Origin: Pseudomonas farsensis
GTDB taxonomy: Bacteria; Pseudomonadota; Gammaproteobacteria; Pseudomonadales; Pseudomonadaceae
Assembly (NCBI RefSeq): GCF_014268805.2
Contig: NZ_JABWRF020000002.1
Location: 558,001-622,000, forward strand
Reading direction: 5' to 3'
Length of the DNA: 64,000 bases
Below are positions 1-8,279 of this stretch, one piece after another. The notes beneath the pieces are model-generated. The model was not told the origin of the DNA, did no database searches, and saw nothing but the letters and a program-made list of their open reading frames with translations. The first letter of the stretch is position 1; each line of letters begins with the position of its first letter. The position numbers and the translations under genes are program-made.

Positions 1-799
1 TGCGTTCATCGAACTGATCGAAAACCTTGCCGCCAAACTGGTGGACAGCCCGCTGCACCTGATGACCCAGACCGTCATCGAGCAGTCCGGCTTGATCATC
101 TACCACCAGGAAGAAAAGGGTGAAAAGGGCCAGGCACGGGTAGAAAACCTTGAGGAACTGGTCAGCGCTGCGCGCAACTTCGAAAGCGCCGAAGAAGACG
201 CCGACCTGTCGCCGCTGTCGGCCTTCCTTGGCCACGCCTCGCTGGAAGCTGGCGACAGCCAGGCCGACGAGCACGAAGACAGCGTGCAGCTGATGACCCT
301 GCACAGTGCCAAGGGCCTGGAATTCCCCTATGTGTTCCTGGTGGGCATGGAAGAGGGCCTGTTCCCGCACAAGATGAGCCTCGAAGAGCCCGGTCGCCTT
401 GAAGAAGAGCGCCGCCTGGCCTACGTGGGGATCACCCGGGCAATGCGCCAACTGGTGATGACCTACGCCGAAACTCGGCGCCTGTATGGCAGTGAGACCT
501 ACAACAAGGTGTCGCGCTTCGTACGGGAGATTCCGCCAGGGCTGGTGCAGGAAGTGCGGCTTTCCAATAGCGTCAGCCGTCCGTTTGGCGGCGCAAAGGC
601 TGCGCCAAGCAGCATTTTCGCCAATGCCAACATCCCGCAGACGGCCTTCAACCTCGGCCAGCGGGTGCAGCATGCGGTGTTCGGTGAGGGCGTTATCCTC
701 AACTTCGAAGGCTCTGGCGCCCAGGCCCGGGTGCAGGTGAACTTCGCCGAAGGCAGCAAGTGGCTGATGATGGGGTACGCCAAGCTCGAAGCGCTTTGA
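1..799 (+). CDS. uvrD: DNA helicase II UvrD, C-terminal part (5' end outside window)
   Basis: Superfamily 1A 3'-5' DNA helicase that unwinds DNA in nucleotide excision and mismatch repair. The frame is open from the first bases of the window, so the gene starts upstream; only about 265 C-terminal residues are visible. Seen: the helicase motif V region (VQLMTLHSAKGLEFPYVFLV) followed by motif VI (EERRLAYVGITRAMRQL), then a basic linker and a C-terminal Tudor-like segment beginning LGQRVQHAVFGEGVI, typical of UvrD/PcrA and thought to contact RNA polymerase. Rep lacks this tail, which favours UvrD. A REP pair follows the stop codon. Confidence 0.93.
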   Translation, partial: AFIELIENLAAKLVDSPLHLMTQTVIEQSGLIIYHQEEKGEKGQARVENLEELVSAARNFESAEEDADLSPLSAFLGHASLEAGDSQADEHEDSVQLMTLHSAKGLEFPYVFLVGMEEGLFPHKMSLEEPGRLEEERRLAYVGITRAMRQLVMTYAETRRLYGSETYNKVSRFVREIPPGLVQEVRLSNSVSRPFGGAKAAPSSIFANANIPQTAFNLGQRVQHAVFGEGVILNFEGSGAQARVQVNFAEGSKWLMMGYAKLEAL

Positions 800-826
800 G
801 CGCAACAGGGTTTTGCTCCGCCCAGG

Positions 827-938
827 GTAGGAGCGGCCTTGTGCCGCGAATGGGCTGCTCTGCAGCCCCGGCGATTTTGCATGAGGCCGAGATCCTGGGG
901 CCGCTACGCAGCCCTTCGCGACCCAAGGCCGCTCCTAC
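827..938. repeat. REP inverted pair (P. putida type)
   Basis: Two REP units face each other: GTAGGAGCGGCCTTG at the left end and CAAGGCCGCTCCTAC at the right end, with a less conserved centre. It fills much of the gap between uvrD and the Tim44-like gene. Related pairs lie at 5095-5207, 23487-23600 and 25547-25661. REP pairs in Pseudomonas can fold in RNA and may stabilise or terminate transcripts. Confidence 0.85.
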
Positions 939-1075
939 GCCGGCCGAGGCGCTTGTGATGCAGAAATTTCCTACGCCGTTTAGGCAAAAATCCGAAACAT
1001 GTTGTTGCTGGCCTTGTCTGCACCTTCATGTGCACCATGACGCGCGTGCAATTCACAAAATGGGAAACCCCAACT

Positions 1076-1924
1076 ATGCAACGTTTTCTTAGCATCGCCT
1101 TGGCGCTCTGCGTCGGCCTGACGCTGAGCCTCGACGCCAACGCCAAGCGCTTCGGCGGTGGCAAGAGCTCGGGCGCAGCGCCAATGCACCAGACCCGCCA
1201 GGCCGCTCCGTCCACGCCTGCCGCCGCGCCAACCGCGCCTGGCCGCGCTCCGGCCGCTGCCAGTGGTGCCTCGCGCTGGCTCGGCCCGCTGGCCGGCATC
1301 GCCGCCGGTGGCCTGCTGGCCTCCATGTTCATGGGCGACGGCTTCCAGGGCATGCAGATCTTCGACTTCCTGATCATCGGCCTGATCGCCTTCCTGGTGT
1401 TCCGCTTCATCGCCGCGCGCCGTCGCCAGCAGCAGCCGCAACACGCCGCCGCCGGCCACGCCCCGTACCAGCGTGAAGTGCAGCCGCAAGCAGCACCGCA
1501 GTCGATCTTCGGCGGCTCCTCTTCGCAAGCCGCGGCGCCGGCTATCAACGCCCCGGCCTGGTTCAACGAAGCCAGCTTCCTGGCCGCTGCCCGTTCGCAC
1601 TTCCAGTCGCTGCAGCAGCACTGGGATGCCAACGAAATGGACAAGATTGCCGAGTTCGTCACCCCGCAGATGCTCGACTTCCTGAAACGCGAGCGCGCTG
1701 ACCAGGGTGATGGCTTCCAGTCCACCTACATCGATGACCTCGATGTGCAGCTCGACGGTGTCGAGGACCGCGCCGACAAGACCATCGCAACCCTTACCTT
1801 CCGTGGCGTGTCGAAAACCTCGCGCTTTGACCAAGGCGAAGTGTTCAGCGAAAGCTGGCACATGGAACGCGCACAGGGCGAAAACCAGCCTTGGCTGCTG
1901 GCCGGTATCCGCCAGAACGCTTGA
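1076..1924 (+). CDS. Tim44-like domain protein, exported or membrane-anchored
   Basis: Predicted 282-residue protein. The chosen ATG at 1076 begins MQRFLSIALALCVGLTLSL, a clear signal peptide or signal anchor; an upstream in-frame ATG at 1028 would put a polar extension before it. Next come an Ala/Pro-rich low-complexity stretch, a second hydrophobic segment (GLLASMFMGDG to IIGLIAFLVFRFIAARR), another Ala/Gln-rich linker and a C-terminal Tim44-like fold (about residues 160-280, with WFNEASFLAAARSHFQSLQQ). Bacterial Tim44-like proteins of this layout are inner-membrane-associated and of unknown function. A strong terminator follows directly, so it is probably monocistronic. Confidence 0.85.
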   Translation: MQRFLSIALALCVGLTLSLDANAKRFGGGKSSGAAPMHQTRQAAPSTPAAAPTAPGRAPAAASGASRWLGPLAGIAAGGLLASMFMGDGFQGMQIFDFLIIGLIAFLVFRFIAARRRQQQPQHAAAGHAPYQREVQPQAAPQSIFGGSSSQAAAPAINAPAWFNEASFLAAARSHFQSLQQHWDANEMDKIAEFVTPQMLDFLKRERADQGDGFQSTYIDDLDVQLDGVEDRADKTIATLTFRGVSKTSRFDQGEVFSESWHMERAQGENQPWLLAGIRQNA

Positions 1925-1944
1925 TTGCAGCACGTTGTCCATAG

Positions 1945-1970
1945 AACCCCGGGCCTGTCCCGGGGTTTTT
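1945..1970 (+). terminator. Rho-independent terminator after the Tim44-like gene
   Basis: AACCCCGGG and CCCGGGGTT form a perfect stem with a short CCTGT-type loop, followed by TTTTTGCTTTT. It starts 21 nt after the stop codon at 1924. Confidence 0.9.
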
Positions 1971-2038
1971 GCTTTTGCCAGAGTCGGCTACTAGGGTATA
2001 ACGCGCAGCGTTGTCATCAAGGCTAGAGGATGTGAACC

Positions 2039-2446
2039 GTGGAAGAAGTGATTGAACAACTCCGTGAAGCGAACGAACCGGTGCCTGTACCGCTGGAGCT
2101 TCCCGACGAGGACCAACTGGTCGAGATCGAAGAACAGCTGTTCATCAACATCCCCTTCGTGTTCAAGGAATACCTGCTCACCGTCAGCGATGTGGTCTAT
2201 GGCAGCCTGGAACCGGTGACCGTGACCGACCCGCAGTCGCACACCTACCTGCCGGATGTGGCGTCCAACGCCTGGGACAGCGGTGTACCGCGCGAGCTGA
2301 TCCCGATCTGCCAGGACGGCGAGGACTACTACTGCGTCGAAGAAGACGGCACCGTGGTGCTGTGGTCGGGCGAGGAAGAAATCGTCACCGAAGAGACTTG
2401 GGAATCGGTGTGGCACTGGGCGCGGGATGTCTGGCTGGAAAGCTGA
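2039..2446 (+). CDS. SMI1/KNR4 family protein
   Basis: Acidic 135-residue protein with a GTG start at 2039 preceded by AGAGGA at about 2025-2030. The central sequence (LVEIEEQLFINIPFVFKEYL, then SNAWDSGVP, IPICQDGEDYYCVEEDGTVV and a WSGEEE tract) matches the SMI1/KNR4 (SUKH-type) fold, in which a conserved Gly/Asp/Tyr patch follows a helical N-terminus. SUKH proteins are often immunity proteins, but no toxin gene lies nearby and the gene sits among core genes, so a housekeeping role is as likely. The specific function is unknown. Confidence 0.75.
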   Translation: MEEVIEQLREANEPVPVPLELPDEDQLVEIEEQLFINIPFVFKEYLLTVSDVVYGSLEPVTVTDPQSHTYLPDVASNAWDSGVPRELIPICQDGEDYYCVEEDGTVVLWSGEEEIVTEETWESVWHWARDVWLES

Positions 2447-2509
2447 ACACCCCCAAGGCCGTCCGCACAATGCCGTCGCCAGGCTTCAACGGCCTGGCGA
2501 CGCGTTTGC

Positions 2510-4270
2510 TCAGTGCGTATGGTCGCGGCTGTTCTCCAGTGTTTCCAGCAGGGCAATCTGCATGCGCGTATGAACGCGGATGAACCAGCGCCACAGCACC
2601 GCCACCACCCCCGCCGCTACCACCACGATCACCAGCAGCAGTTCGCTGGTTGGCAGAATGCTGGCCGAAAGCGCCGACAGCAGCAGGAAGATCACCAGCA
2701 GCGAGATCAACGGGATCACTTCGGCCACTACACGCCGAACCCGCTGCGTATGCCGCCCCGCCATTTCCGGCTTGACGCCCATCTCTGCCAACAGCATCGA
2801 CAGCGCCTTGAGCTTGCGATACGCCGCAATCAGGAACGGCAGCGACAGCAGCAAGGCCGCGCCCCAGATCATTGCCTTCTGCTGGCCGACATCACCCAAC
2901 CACTCGCTCAGTTGCAAGCCGATACGCTCGGCAAAATAACCGCCGCTGAAGAAGATCGCGATCACCAGCGCCAGGTTGACGCCCACCTGCAACAAAATGC
3001 GCCTGATCATCGCCGCCAGCATGGCGCCCTCACCTTGGGGCTGAATACTGCGCAGCCATTCGCCGTAAAGCGACAAGACCCGCGACAGGCGGCTTGGCAC
3101 CACCTTGCCCAGGCTGATCGACAGCGGGTCGGCGGCGCGGATCAAATAGGGTGTGAGCAGCGTGGTGATGACCGACACGGCCACCGCCACCGGGTACAGG
3201 AAGTCGCTGGTGACCTGCAGGGTCATGCCCAACGCGGCGATGATGAAGGAAAATTCGCCAATCTGTGAAAGGCCCATGCCCACCCGCAGCGAAGTGCGCC
3301 CGTCATTACCGGCAATGAACGCGCCCATGCCGCACGAAAGCATTTTGCCCAGCACCACCGCAAAGGTGATGACCACGATCGGCCAGGCATATTCGACCAG
3401 AATGCTCGGGTCGAGCATCAGGCCGATGGCGACGAAGAAAATTGCGCTGAACAGGTCGCGAACGGGTTCGATCAGGCGCTCGATTTTCAGCAACTGGCGC
3501 GATTCGGCCATGATTGCGCCAATCAGGAAGGCCCCCAGCACCATGCTGTATTCCAGCTTGACCACCAGCAGGCAGAAGCCGAAGCATAGCCCCAGCACAG
3601 TGATCAGCAGCATCTCGTTACTTTCAAACTTGGCCACGTAGGCCAACAGGCGCGGCACCAGCAGGATGCCGATGACCAACGCGACGATCATGAACAGCGA
3701 CAGCTTGCCGACGGTGGAGAACACTTCGCCCGAGCTGACCGTGCCACTGACCGCGATGCCCGATAGCAGCGCGATGATGCCGATGCCGAGGATGTCCTCG
3801 ACGATCAGCACGCCGAAAATCAACTGCGCGAAGCGCTCGTTTTTCATCTTCAAGTCGTTGAGCGCCTTGACGATGATGGTGGTCGAGGAAATCGCCAGGA
3901 TAGCGCCGAGGAACAGCGAGTCCATGGTATTCCAGCCGAACCAGCGGCCGATCTCGAAGCCGATCCAGATCATCAGCACGATTTCGAGGAAGGCGGCGAT
4001 GAAGGCCGTGGCACCCACCTTGAACAGCTTGCGCAGGCTGAATTCCAGGCCCAGGCAGAACATCAGGAAGATCACCCCCAGCTCGGCGAGGGTCTTGATA
4101 GTGTCTTCATCGTGGATCAGGCCGAACGGCGGCGTGTGCGGGCCGATAATGAACCCGGCAACGATGTAGCCCAGTACCACGGGCTGCTTGAGACGATGAA
4201 AAAGGATGGTCACCACGCCGGCGACCAGCATTATCACGGCCAGATCCTGGATGAAACTTATGGCATGCAT
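2510..4270 (-). CDS. CPA2-family monovalent cation:proton antiporter (KefB/YbaL-like)
   Basis: Inner-membrane protein of 586 residues, about 12 hydrophobic segments in the N-terminal two thirds, probably exchanging K+ or Na+ for protons. Family features include LGYIVAGFIIGPHTPPFGL near the N-terminus, FLMFCLGLEFSLRKLFK, and GAFLIGAIMAESRQLLKIER in the middle. The start at 4270 (MHAISFIQDLAV) is preceded by AAGGAG; longer in-frame starts to 4429 would add a polar stretch with no fit to the family. The C-terminus has two further hydrophobic segments but no obvious Rossmann-type RCK/TrkA-N domain, unlike KefB/KefC. It is divergent from the thioesterase gene. Substrate cannot be told from sequence. 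Confidence 0.88.
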   Translation of the reverse strand: MHAISFIQDLAVIMLVAGVVTILFHRLKQPVVLGYIVAGFIIGPHTPPFGLIHDEDTIKTLAELGVIFLMFCLGLEFSLRKLFKVGATAFIAAFLEIVLMIWIGFEIGRWFGWNTMDSLFLGAILAISSTTIIVKALNDLKMKNERFAQLIFGVLIVEDILGIGIIALLSGIAVSGTVSSGEVFSTVGKLSLFMIVALVIGILLVPRLLAYVAKFESNEMLLITVLGLCFGFCLLVVKLEYSMVLGAFLIGAIMAESRQLLKIERLIEPVRDLFSAIFFVAIGLMLDPSILVEYAWPIVVITFAVVLGKMLSCGMGAFIAGNDGRTSLRVGMGLSQIGEFSFIIAALGMTLQVTSDFLYPVAVAVSVITTLLTPYLIRAADPLSISLGKVVPSRLSRVLSLYGEWLRSIQPQGEGAMLAAMIRRILLQVGVNLALVIAIFFSGGYFAERIGLQLSEWLGDVGQQKAMIWGAALLLSLPFLIAAYRKLKALSMLLAEMGVKPEMAGRHTQRVRRVVAEVIPLISLLVIFLLLSALSASILPTSELLLVIVVVAAGVVAVLWRWFIRVHTRMQIALLETLENSRDHTH

Positions 4271-4365
4271 GGCGTGAATACTCCTTGTCTCGATGCACGG
4301 ACCGACCACTCCTCGGCCAGAAACGCTGGCGCATGAAGCAGACACATACTGTAGTGATAAGTGGA

Positions 4366-4388
4366 AAAGCCCACGTTGCGTGGGCTTT
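4366..4388. terminator. Orphan hairpin between divergent genes
   Basis: AAAGCCCAC and GTGGGCTTT form a perfect 9-bp stem with a 5-nt loop (GTTGC). Read on the minus strand it is followed by TTTTCC, on the plus strand by TTTG. No gene on either strand ends here: the antiporter starts at 4270 going left and the thioesterase starts at 4544 going right. It may insulate the two units or end an unannotated transcript. Confidence 0.55.
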
Positions 4389-4543
4389 GTCAGGTTAACA
4401 TCGCGCCTGACCGCACATTGCCTGTGCAATATGCGGAAACAGATCCGCCGTCTGTACAGCGTAGACGGCAGGGTCAGCGTGACGATGGAGCGTCAGCCGA
4501 CGTCCCGTACCAGGATGGGCAACCTCAAAGAGGGGAACCAGAA

Positions 4544-5080
4544 GTGTCAGCAGATACCAGCCCCGTTTCAGCGCAATTTCACCGTGAGCTCTCTATGGAA
4601 CCTGGAAACGCCCAGTTGTCGATGACCGTCCTGATGACCCCGGACATGGCCAACTTCTCTGGCAACGTACACGGCGGCACCCTGCTCAAGTACCTGGACG
4701 AAGTGGCCTATGCGTGCGCCAGCCGTTATGCCGGCAGCTATGTCGTGACGTTGTCCGTGGACCAGGTCATTTTCCGCGAGCCTGTGCATGTGGGTGAGTT
4801 GGTGACCTTCCTGGCCTCGGTCAACTACACCGGCAACACCTCGATGGAGGTGGGTATCAAGGTGGTGACCGAGAACATCCGCGAGCGCTCGGTGCGCCAT
4901 TCCAACAGCTGCTTCTTCACCATGGTTGCGGTGGACGACAACCGCCGCCCGGTCCCGGTGCCACCGCGCCAGCCGCTCAACAGTGAAGAGAAACGGCGCT
5001 TCTTGCAGGGCCAGCAGCGCCGCCAGATCCGCCAGGAACTGGAGCAGCGCTACCAGAACCTGAAGACCGACTCGATCTGA
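4544..5080 (+). CDS. Acyl-CoA thioesterase (YciA/hotdog family)
   Basis: Hotdog-fold thioesterase of 178 residues that hydrolyses acyl-CoA to free acid and CoA in the cytoplasm. Visible motifs: MTPDMANFSGNVHGGTLLKY (Asn and catalytic Asp/HGG region), LDEVAYACASRYAG, and VDQVIFREPVHVGELV, as in YciA/ACOT-type enzymes. The start is taken as GTG 4544 because AGGGG lies 8 nt upstream (4531-4535); an internal ATG at 4595 is the alternative, and the open frame back to 4361 has no good initiation signal. A basic, Arg/Gln-rich C-terminal tail of about 30 residues follows the fold. Chain-length preference is unknown. Confidence 0.87.
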   Translation: MSADTSPVSAQFHRELSMEPGNAQLSMTVLMTPDMANFSGNVHGGTLLKYLDEVAYACASRYAGSYVVTLSVDQVIFREPVHVGELVTFLASVNYTGNTSMEVGIKVVTENIRERSVRHSNSCFFTMVAVDDNRRPVPVPPRQPLNSEEKRRFLQGQQRRQIRQELEQRYQNLKTDSI

Positions 5081-5094
5081 GCGGACTACCCACT

Positions 5095-5207
5095 GTAGGA
5101 GCGGCCTTGTGTCGCGAAAGGGCTGCGCAGCAGCCCCAGTAGCTGCGCATCATGCAGAATCGCTGGGGCCGCTACGCGCCCCTTTCGCGGCACAAGGCCG
5201 CTCCTAC
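5095..5207. repeat. REP inverted pair
   Basis: GTAGGAGCGGCCTTGTGTCG at the left and CACAAGGCCGCTCCTAC at the right, with further pairing of GCGAAAGGG with CCCTTTCGCG. It lies between the convergent thioesterase and pdxY genes and could act as a two-way transcription barrier. Confidence 0.87.
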
Positions 5208-5234
5208 AAGAGACCGCGTCGATTGTGAGGTTTT

Positions 5235-6107
5235 TCAGATCGCCAGGCGCTGCGCCTCGAAGCGCACGCGCGGGTGGGCGATGCGGTCCTGGGCCCGCAC
5301 CAGTTGTAGCTCGTAGCTGGTGCAGGCCTGGGTTTCCAGCAGTACCTCGTGCACAGCCGCGGCGGTGAACTCGAACGCTTGCAGCCAGTCGTCGCCCAGC
5401 AGCACGCGCGCCAGGAACAGGCCTGAAGTCAGGTCGCCAACGCCCACCGGCTGGCGCGGGAAGGCCAACAATGGGCGGCGCAGGTGCCAGCTGCCTTCGC
5501 CCGTCACCAGCAGCATTTCAAAACTGTCGTCGGCGCGGCCGGGGTAGTTCAGGTGTTTCACCAGCACCACCTGCGGACCGCGGGCCAGCAGGCTGCGGGC
5601 CATGGCCACGCAGTCTTGCAGCGACTGCGCACGGCGCCCGCAGAAGCTGTCCAGCTCAAGCTGGTTGGGGCACAGAATGTCGGCCTGCGCTGCCGCTTCA
5701 TCGAGCAGGAACGTGCCTACTTCAGCCGGCACGATGCAGCCCTTCTCGGCGTGGCCCATCACCGGGTCACACAAGTACAGCGCCTTGGGGTTGGCCGCCT
5801 TGATGCGCGCCACCCCGGCAAGAATCGCCCGGCCCTGTTCGGCGCTGCCCAGGTAGCCCGACAGCACCGCATCACAGTTGCCCAATTCGCCGATGTTGCA
5901 AATGCCTTCCACCAACGCAGGAATTTGCGCCGGAGCAAGCACTTCGCCCGCCCACTGTCCATACTGTGTGTGGTTGGAGAATTGCACGGTGTTGAGCGGC
6001 CAGACATTGACCCCGACCCGCTGCATGGGAAACACCGCGGCGCTGTTGCCGGCGTGCCCGAAGACGACGTGGGACTGGATGGCGAGCAGGTGCGGTGTAC
6101 GTTTCAT
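5235..6107 (-). CDS. pdxY: Pyridoxal kinase PdxY
   Basis: Ribokinase-superfamily enzyme that phosphorylates pyridoxal to pyridoxal 5'-phosphate in the B6 salvage pathway. Length 290 residues fits PdxY (about 287). Seen: N-terminal [19 protein letters not shown] (the substrate-binding GHAGN motif of pyridoxal kinases), [11 protein letters not shown], the pair [19 protein letters not shown] in the middle, and a C-terminal [15 protein letters not shown] in which the GxGD catalytic Asp and anion hole are clear. The single GHAGN-type enzyme fits PdxY more closely than PdxK. Monocistronic, with a REP pair after its end. Confidence 0.93.
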   Translation of the reverse strand: MKRTPHLLAIQSHVVFGHAGNSAAVFPMQRVGVNVWPLNTVQFSNHTQYGQWAGEVLAPAQIPALVEGICNIGELGNCDAVLSGYLGSAEQGRAILAGVARIKAANPKALYLCDPVMGHAEKGCIVPAEVGTFLLDEAAAQADILCPNQLELDSFCGRRAQSLQDCVAMARSLLARGPQVVLVKHLNYPGRADDSFEMLLVTGEGSWHLRRPLLAFPRQPVGVGDLTSGLFLARVLLGDDWLQAFEFTAAAVHEVLLETQACTSYELQLVRAQDRIAHPRVRFEAQRLAI

Positions 6108-6224
6108 GCAGATAATTCCGAAACTGTGAACAAATAGGCGGGCCGCAGTATGAACCCGAATGCCACCTGTACGACAGGCCAGAGACGCAGTTAAGCTGGA
6201 TCGACCTGTCTGGAGCTAACGCAA

Positions 6225-6617
6225 ATGCTGACCCTGGAAAACCTTTTCGTCCTGATGCTGGTGGCGGCCGCAGGCGCCTGGCTGTGGCACAACCATGGGC
6301 TGCGTGAAAAGGCCCTGGCGCGGGTCAAGCAGCATTGCGCCAAGCTCGACCTCGAACTGCTCGACGATGCCGTGGCGCTCAAGCGCATCGGCTTTGTGCG
6401 CGATGCCAATGGCCGCAAGCGCCTGGCGCGCATCTACAACTTCGAGTTCACCGTGACCGGTGAGCAGCGCCACCCAGGTACCGTGACCCAGTTCGGCGCC
6501 CACACCATGCAGATCGAACTGGCGCCCTACCCGTTCGAGATCAAGACCCCGCCGCGCACCGGCAATGTTATCGAGATGCAGCAGTGGCGTCAGGAGCACA
6601 ACCGCTGGGGCAATTGA
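6225..6617 (+). CDS. DUF3301 family membrane-anchored protein
   Basis: Small protein of 130 residues with an N-terminal hydrophobic segment (MLTLENLFVLMLVAAAGAWL) that probably anchors it in the inner membrane, then a soluble domain containing LDDAVALKRIGFVRDANGRK and IYNFEFTVTGEQRHPGTV, characteristic of the DUF3301 family. GGAG precedes the ATG. It is convergent with the CobW-like gene, whose stop is 3 nt away. The function of the family is unknown. Confidence 0.8.
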   Translation: MLTLENLFVLMLVAAAGAWLWHNHGLREKALARVKQHCAKLDLELLDDAVALKRIGFVRDANGRKRLARIYNFEFTVTGEQRHPGTVTQFGAHTMQIELAPYPFEIKTPPRTGNVIEMQQWRQEHNRWGN

Positions 6618-6620
6618 ACG

Positions 6621-7592
6621 TCAGCCCAAACGGCAGGCAGCCAATGCCGCCTGTAAAACCGGCAATGGCTGCTGCTCGGCGAAGATAAGCTCAAGCCGGG
6701 AGTCCTGCCGCCATTCGCTGGGTTGCCAAAGGGCGTCGCTGCCGGGCACGGCATTGAACGACTGCCAACCGTCACCGCTGTGGATAACCCCTTTGGCCCG
6801 CTGCCACGGCCACTTATTCAAGGCATCACGCAGCAACTGTGCATCGAAGCGCTGACTGGGGTGCCAGCGCCAACCCACGCTCCAACCGCCTTCACCTAGC
6901 TGTGCCTGGCAGATCGGCTGGTCAACATCTGTCCACAGGGCCGGCATACTGCCTTGCAGGTTGTCCACAGGCAGATTTTCCACACCTGGCGAGCGAGTTG
7001 CACCTGTGGAAAAGCCCGGCACAAGATTCAGCGGCAGCTCACCATTTTCGGTCCAGTAGGCCGCAACGTCGGCGAACCTGTGGGTTATCAACAGGCGGCT
7101 GTGCTCATTCACGGCACGCGACTTGTTGAACACCAGCAACGCACAGGCGGGCAATGCAGCCTGCTGCGCATCGGGCAGCGGCTCACCCCTGGCCAGAGCC
7201 TGGGCATCGAGCACCATCAGCAGCGGCTGCACAGCCAGCACACCGGCCCAAGGGGCCTGCGCCAGTTGCATCAACAGCTGGTGCGGATGGCCGAGCCCGG
7301 ATGGCTCGATGAACACGCGGTCAGGGCGTGCCTTGCGCAGCAGTCGGCCCAGGCCCACCTGGAATGGCATGCCGTTGACGCAGCACAGGCAGCCACCCGC
7401 CACTTCGCCAATGGCGATGCCGTCATCGCCCTGCGCCATGAGTGCTGCGTCCAGGCCGATCTGCCCGAACTCATTCACCAGCACAGCCCAACGCTCACCC
7501 GCTGGCCGTTGTGCGAACAACTGGCGGATCAGGCTGGTCTTGCCAGCGCCCAACGGGCCGGCGATGACATGGGTGGGGATGTTCTGCAGCAT
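6621..7592 (-). CDS. CobW-like GTP-binding protein (COG0523, G3E family)
   Basis: Metal-chaperone-type GTPase of 323 residues. Seen: the Walker A motif GPLGAGKTSLIRQL near residue 13, the family's metal-binding CxCC motif in GGCLCCVNGMPFQ, the Walker B-like FIEPSGLGHPHQLL, and a C-terminal CobW-C-type domain of about 90 residues. It is the last of three minus-strand genes (zigA-like, DUF1826, this one), with a 66-nt gap to the DUF1826 gene, so it may share the Zur-type promoter. Role inferred: delivery of zinc or another metal to a client protein during zinc shortage. It is shorter and more divergent than the ZigA-like protein next to it. Confidence 0.85.
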   Translation of the reverse strand: MLQNIPTHVIAGPLGAGKTSLIRQLFAQRPAGERWAVLVNEFGQIGLDAALMAQGDDGIAIGEVAGGCLCCVNGMPFQVGLGRLLRKARPDRVFIEPSGLGHPHQLLMQLAQAPWAGVLAVQPLLMVLDAQALARGEPLPDAQQAALPACALLVFNKSRAVNEHSRLLITHRFADVAAYWTENGELPLNLVPGFSTGATRSPGVENLPVDNLQGSMPALWTDVDQPICQAQLGEGGWSVGWRWHPSQRFDAQLLRDALNKWPWQRAKGVIHSGDGWQSFNAVPGSDALWQPSEWRQDSRLELIFAEQQPLPVLQAALAACRLG

Positions 7593-7658
7593 GGCCTTGG
7601 TTTCGCCTCAGGTTTGGCGCCAGTCTACCCCGCGCCAATGCCTATGGGTGACCGCGCT

Positions 7659-8279
7659 TCATGCCAGCCAGTCCAGGCTCAGCAGCAAGCGCCGCTCGCC
7701 GGCTGGGGTTTGCGGCGACCTGTGGACAACGCCTGCACCTTCGTTGCCCTGCCATTTCTCGCCTTTGAGCAGCGCCACATCACCCGGCACCAGCTGCCTT
7801 ATGTTATCCACAGGCGGCAGTTGGCTGGCCAAGTGCTGGCGATCAATCGCACCCTCTTCCAGCCATTCACTGCCTGCCCCGCTGTAGGTGCTGAGCAACC
7901 GCAGCGGTACATGGTCGACGTGAAAACGCGGGCACATCGCGCCATCGAGCACGCGCAGCCGCAGCCCCACCCGGCGCGCCCCGACGAGGCAGGTGTAGGC
8001 GGATATCAGCCAAGCCACATCGGCGACGAAGCTCTCATAGCCATACAGTTCCGCCGCCTCGCGCAGCAGGCCGGGCAGTTGCGGTGGCTGCTGCTCGTCT
8101 ACCTCGATAACCCGTTCGTCGGCAAAGGTGTGGCCCAGGCTGAGCACCAACGCGGAAAAGTCCTGCACCTGAACGGGCAACTGCCGCTGCCACACCGCCA
8201 GGTTGACGCCGTCACGCAGGATGTCGGTCATTACCTGAGGCGAGGGGCCGAAGATGTGCGAGATATCCACAGCCGTCAT
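7659..8279 (-). CDS. DUF1826 domain-containing protein
   Basis: Protein of 206 residues from the ATG at 8279 ([15 protein letters not shown]). That ATG overlaps the TGA of the upstream zigA-like gene as ATGA, showing translational coupling. The DUF1826 family is recognised from the middle and C-terminal sequence ([20 protein letters not shown], then [20 protein letters not shown] and a VHRSP motif). The His/Asp pair in FHVDH and the later VHRSP resemble a cupin/2-oxoglutarate-oxygenase-like metal site, but that is only a resemblance. DUF1826 genes repeatedly sit beside COG0523 GTPases in Pseudomonas, suggesting a zinc-starvation role. Its biochemical activity is not known. Confidence 0.82.
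   Translation of the reverse strand: MTAVDISHIFGPSPQVMTDILRDGVNLAVWQRQLPVQVQDFSALVLSLGHTFADERVIEVDEQQPPQLPGLLREAAELYGYESFVADVAWLISAYTCLVGARRVGLRLRVLDGAMCPRFHVDHVPLRLLSTYSGAGSEWLEEGAIDRQHLASQLPPVDNIRQLVPGDVALLKGEKWQGNEGAGVVHRSPQTPAGERRLLLSLDWLA

Noticed and set aside
2039..2446. Polymorphic-toxin immunity role for the SMI1/KNR4 protein
   Set aside because: No toxin, Rhs or CDI gene is adjacent and the gene sits among core genes.
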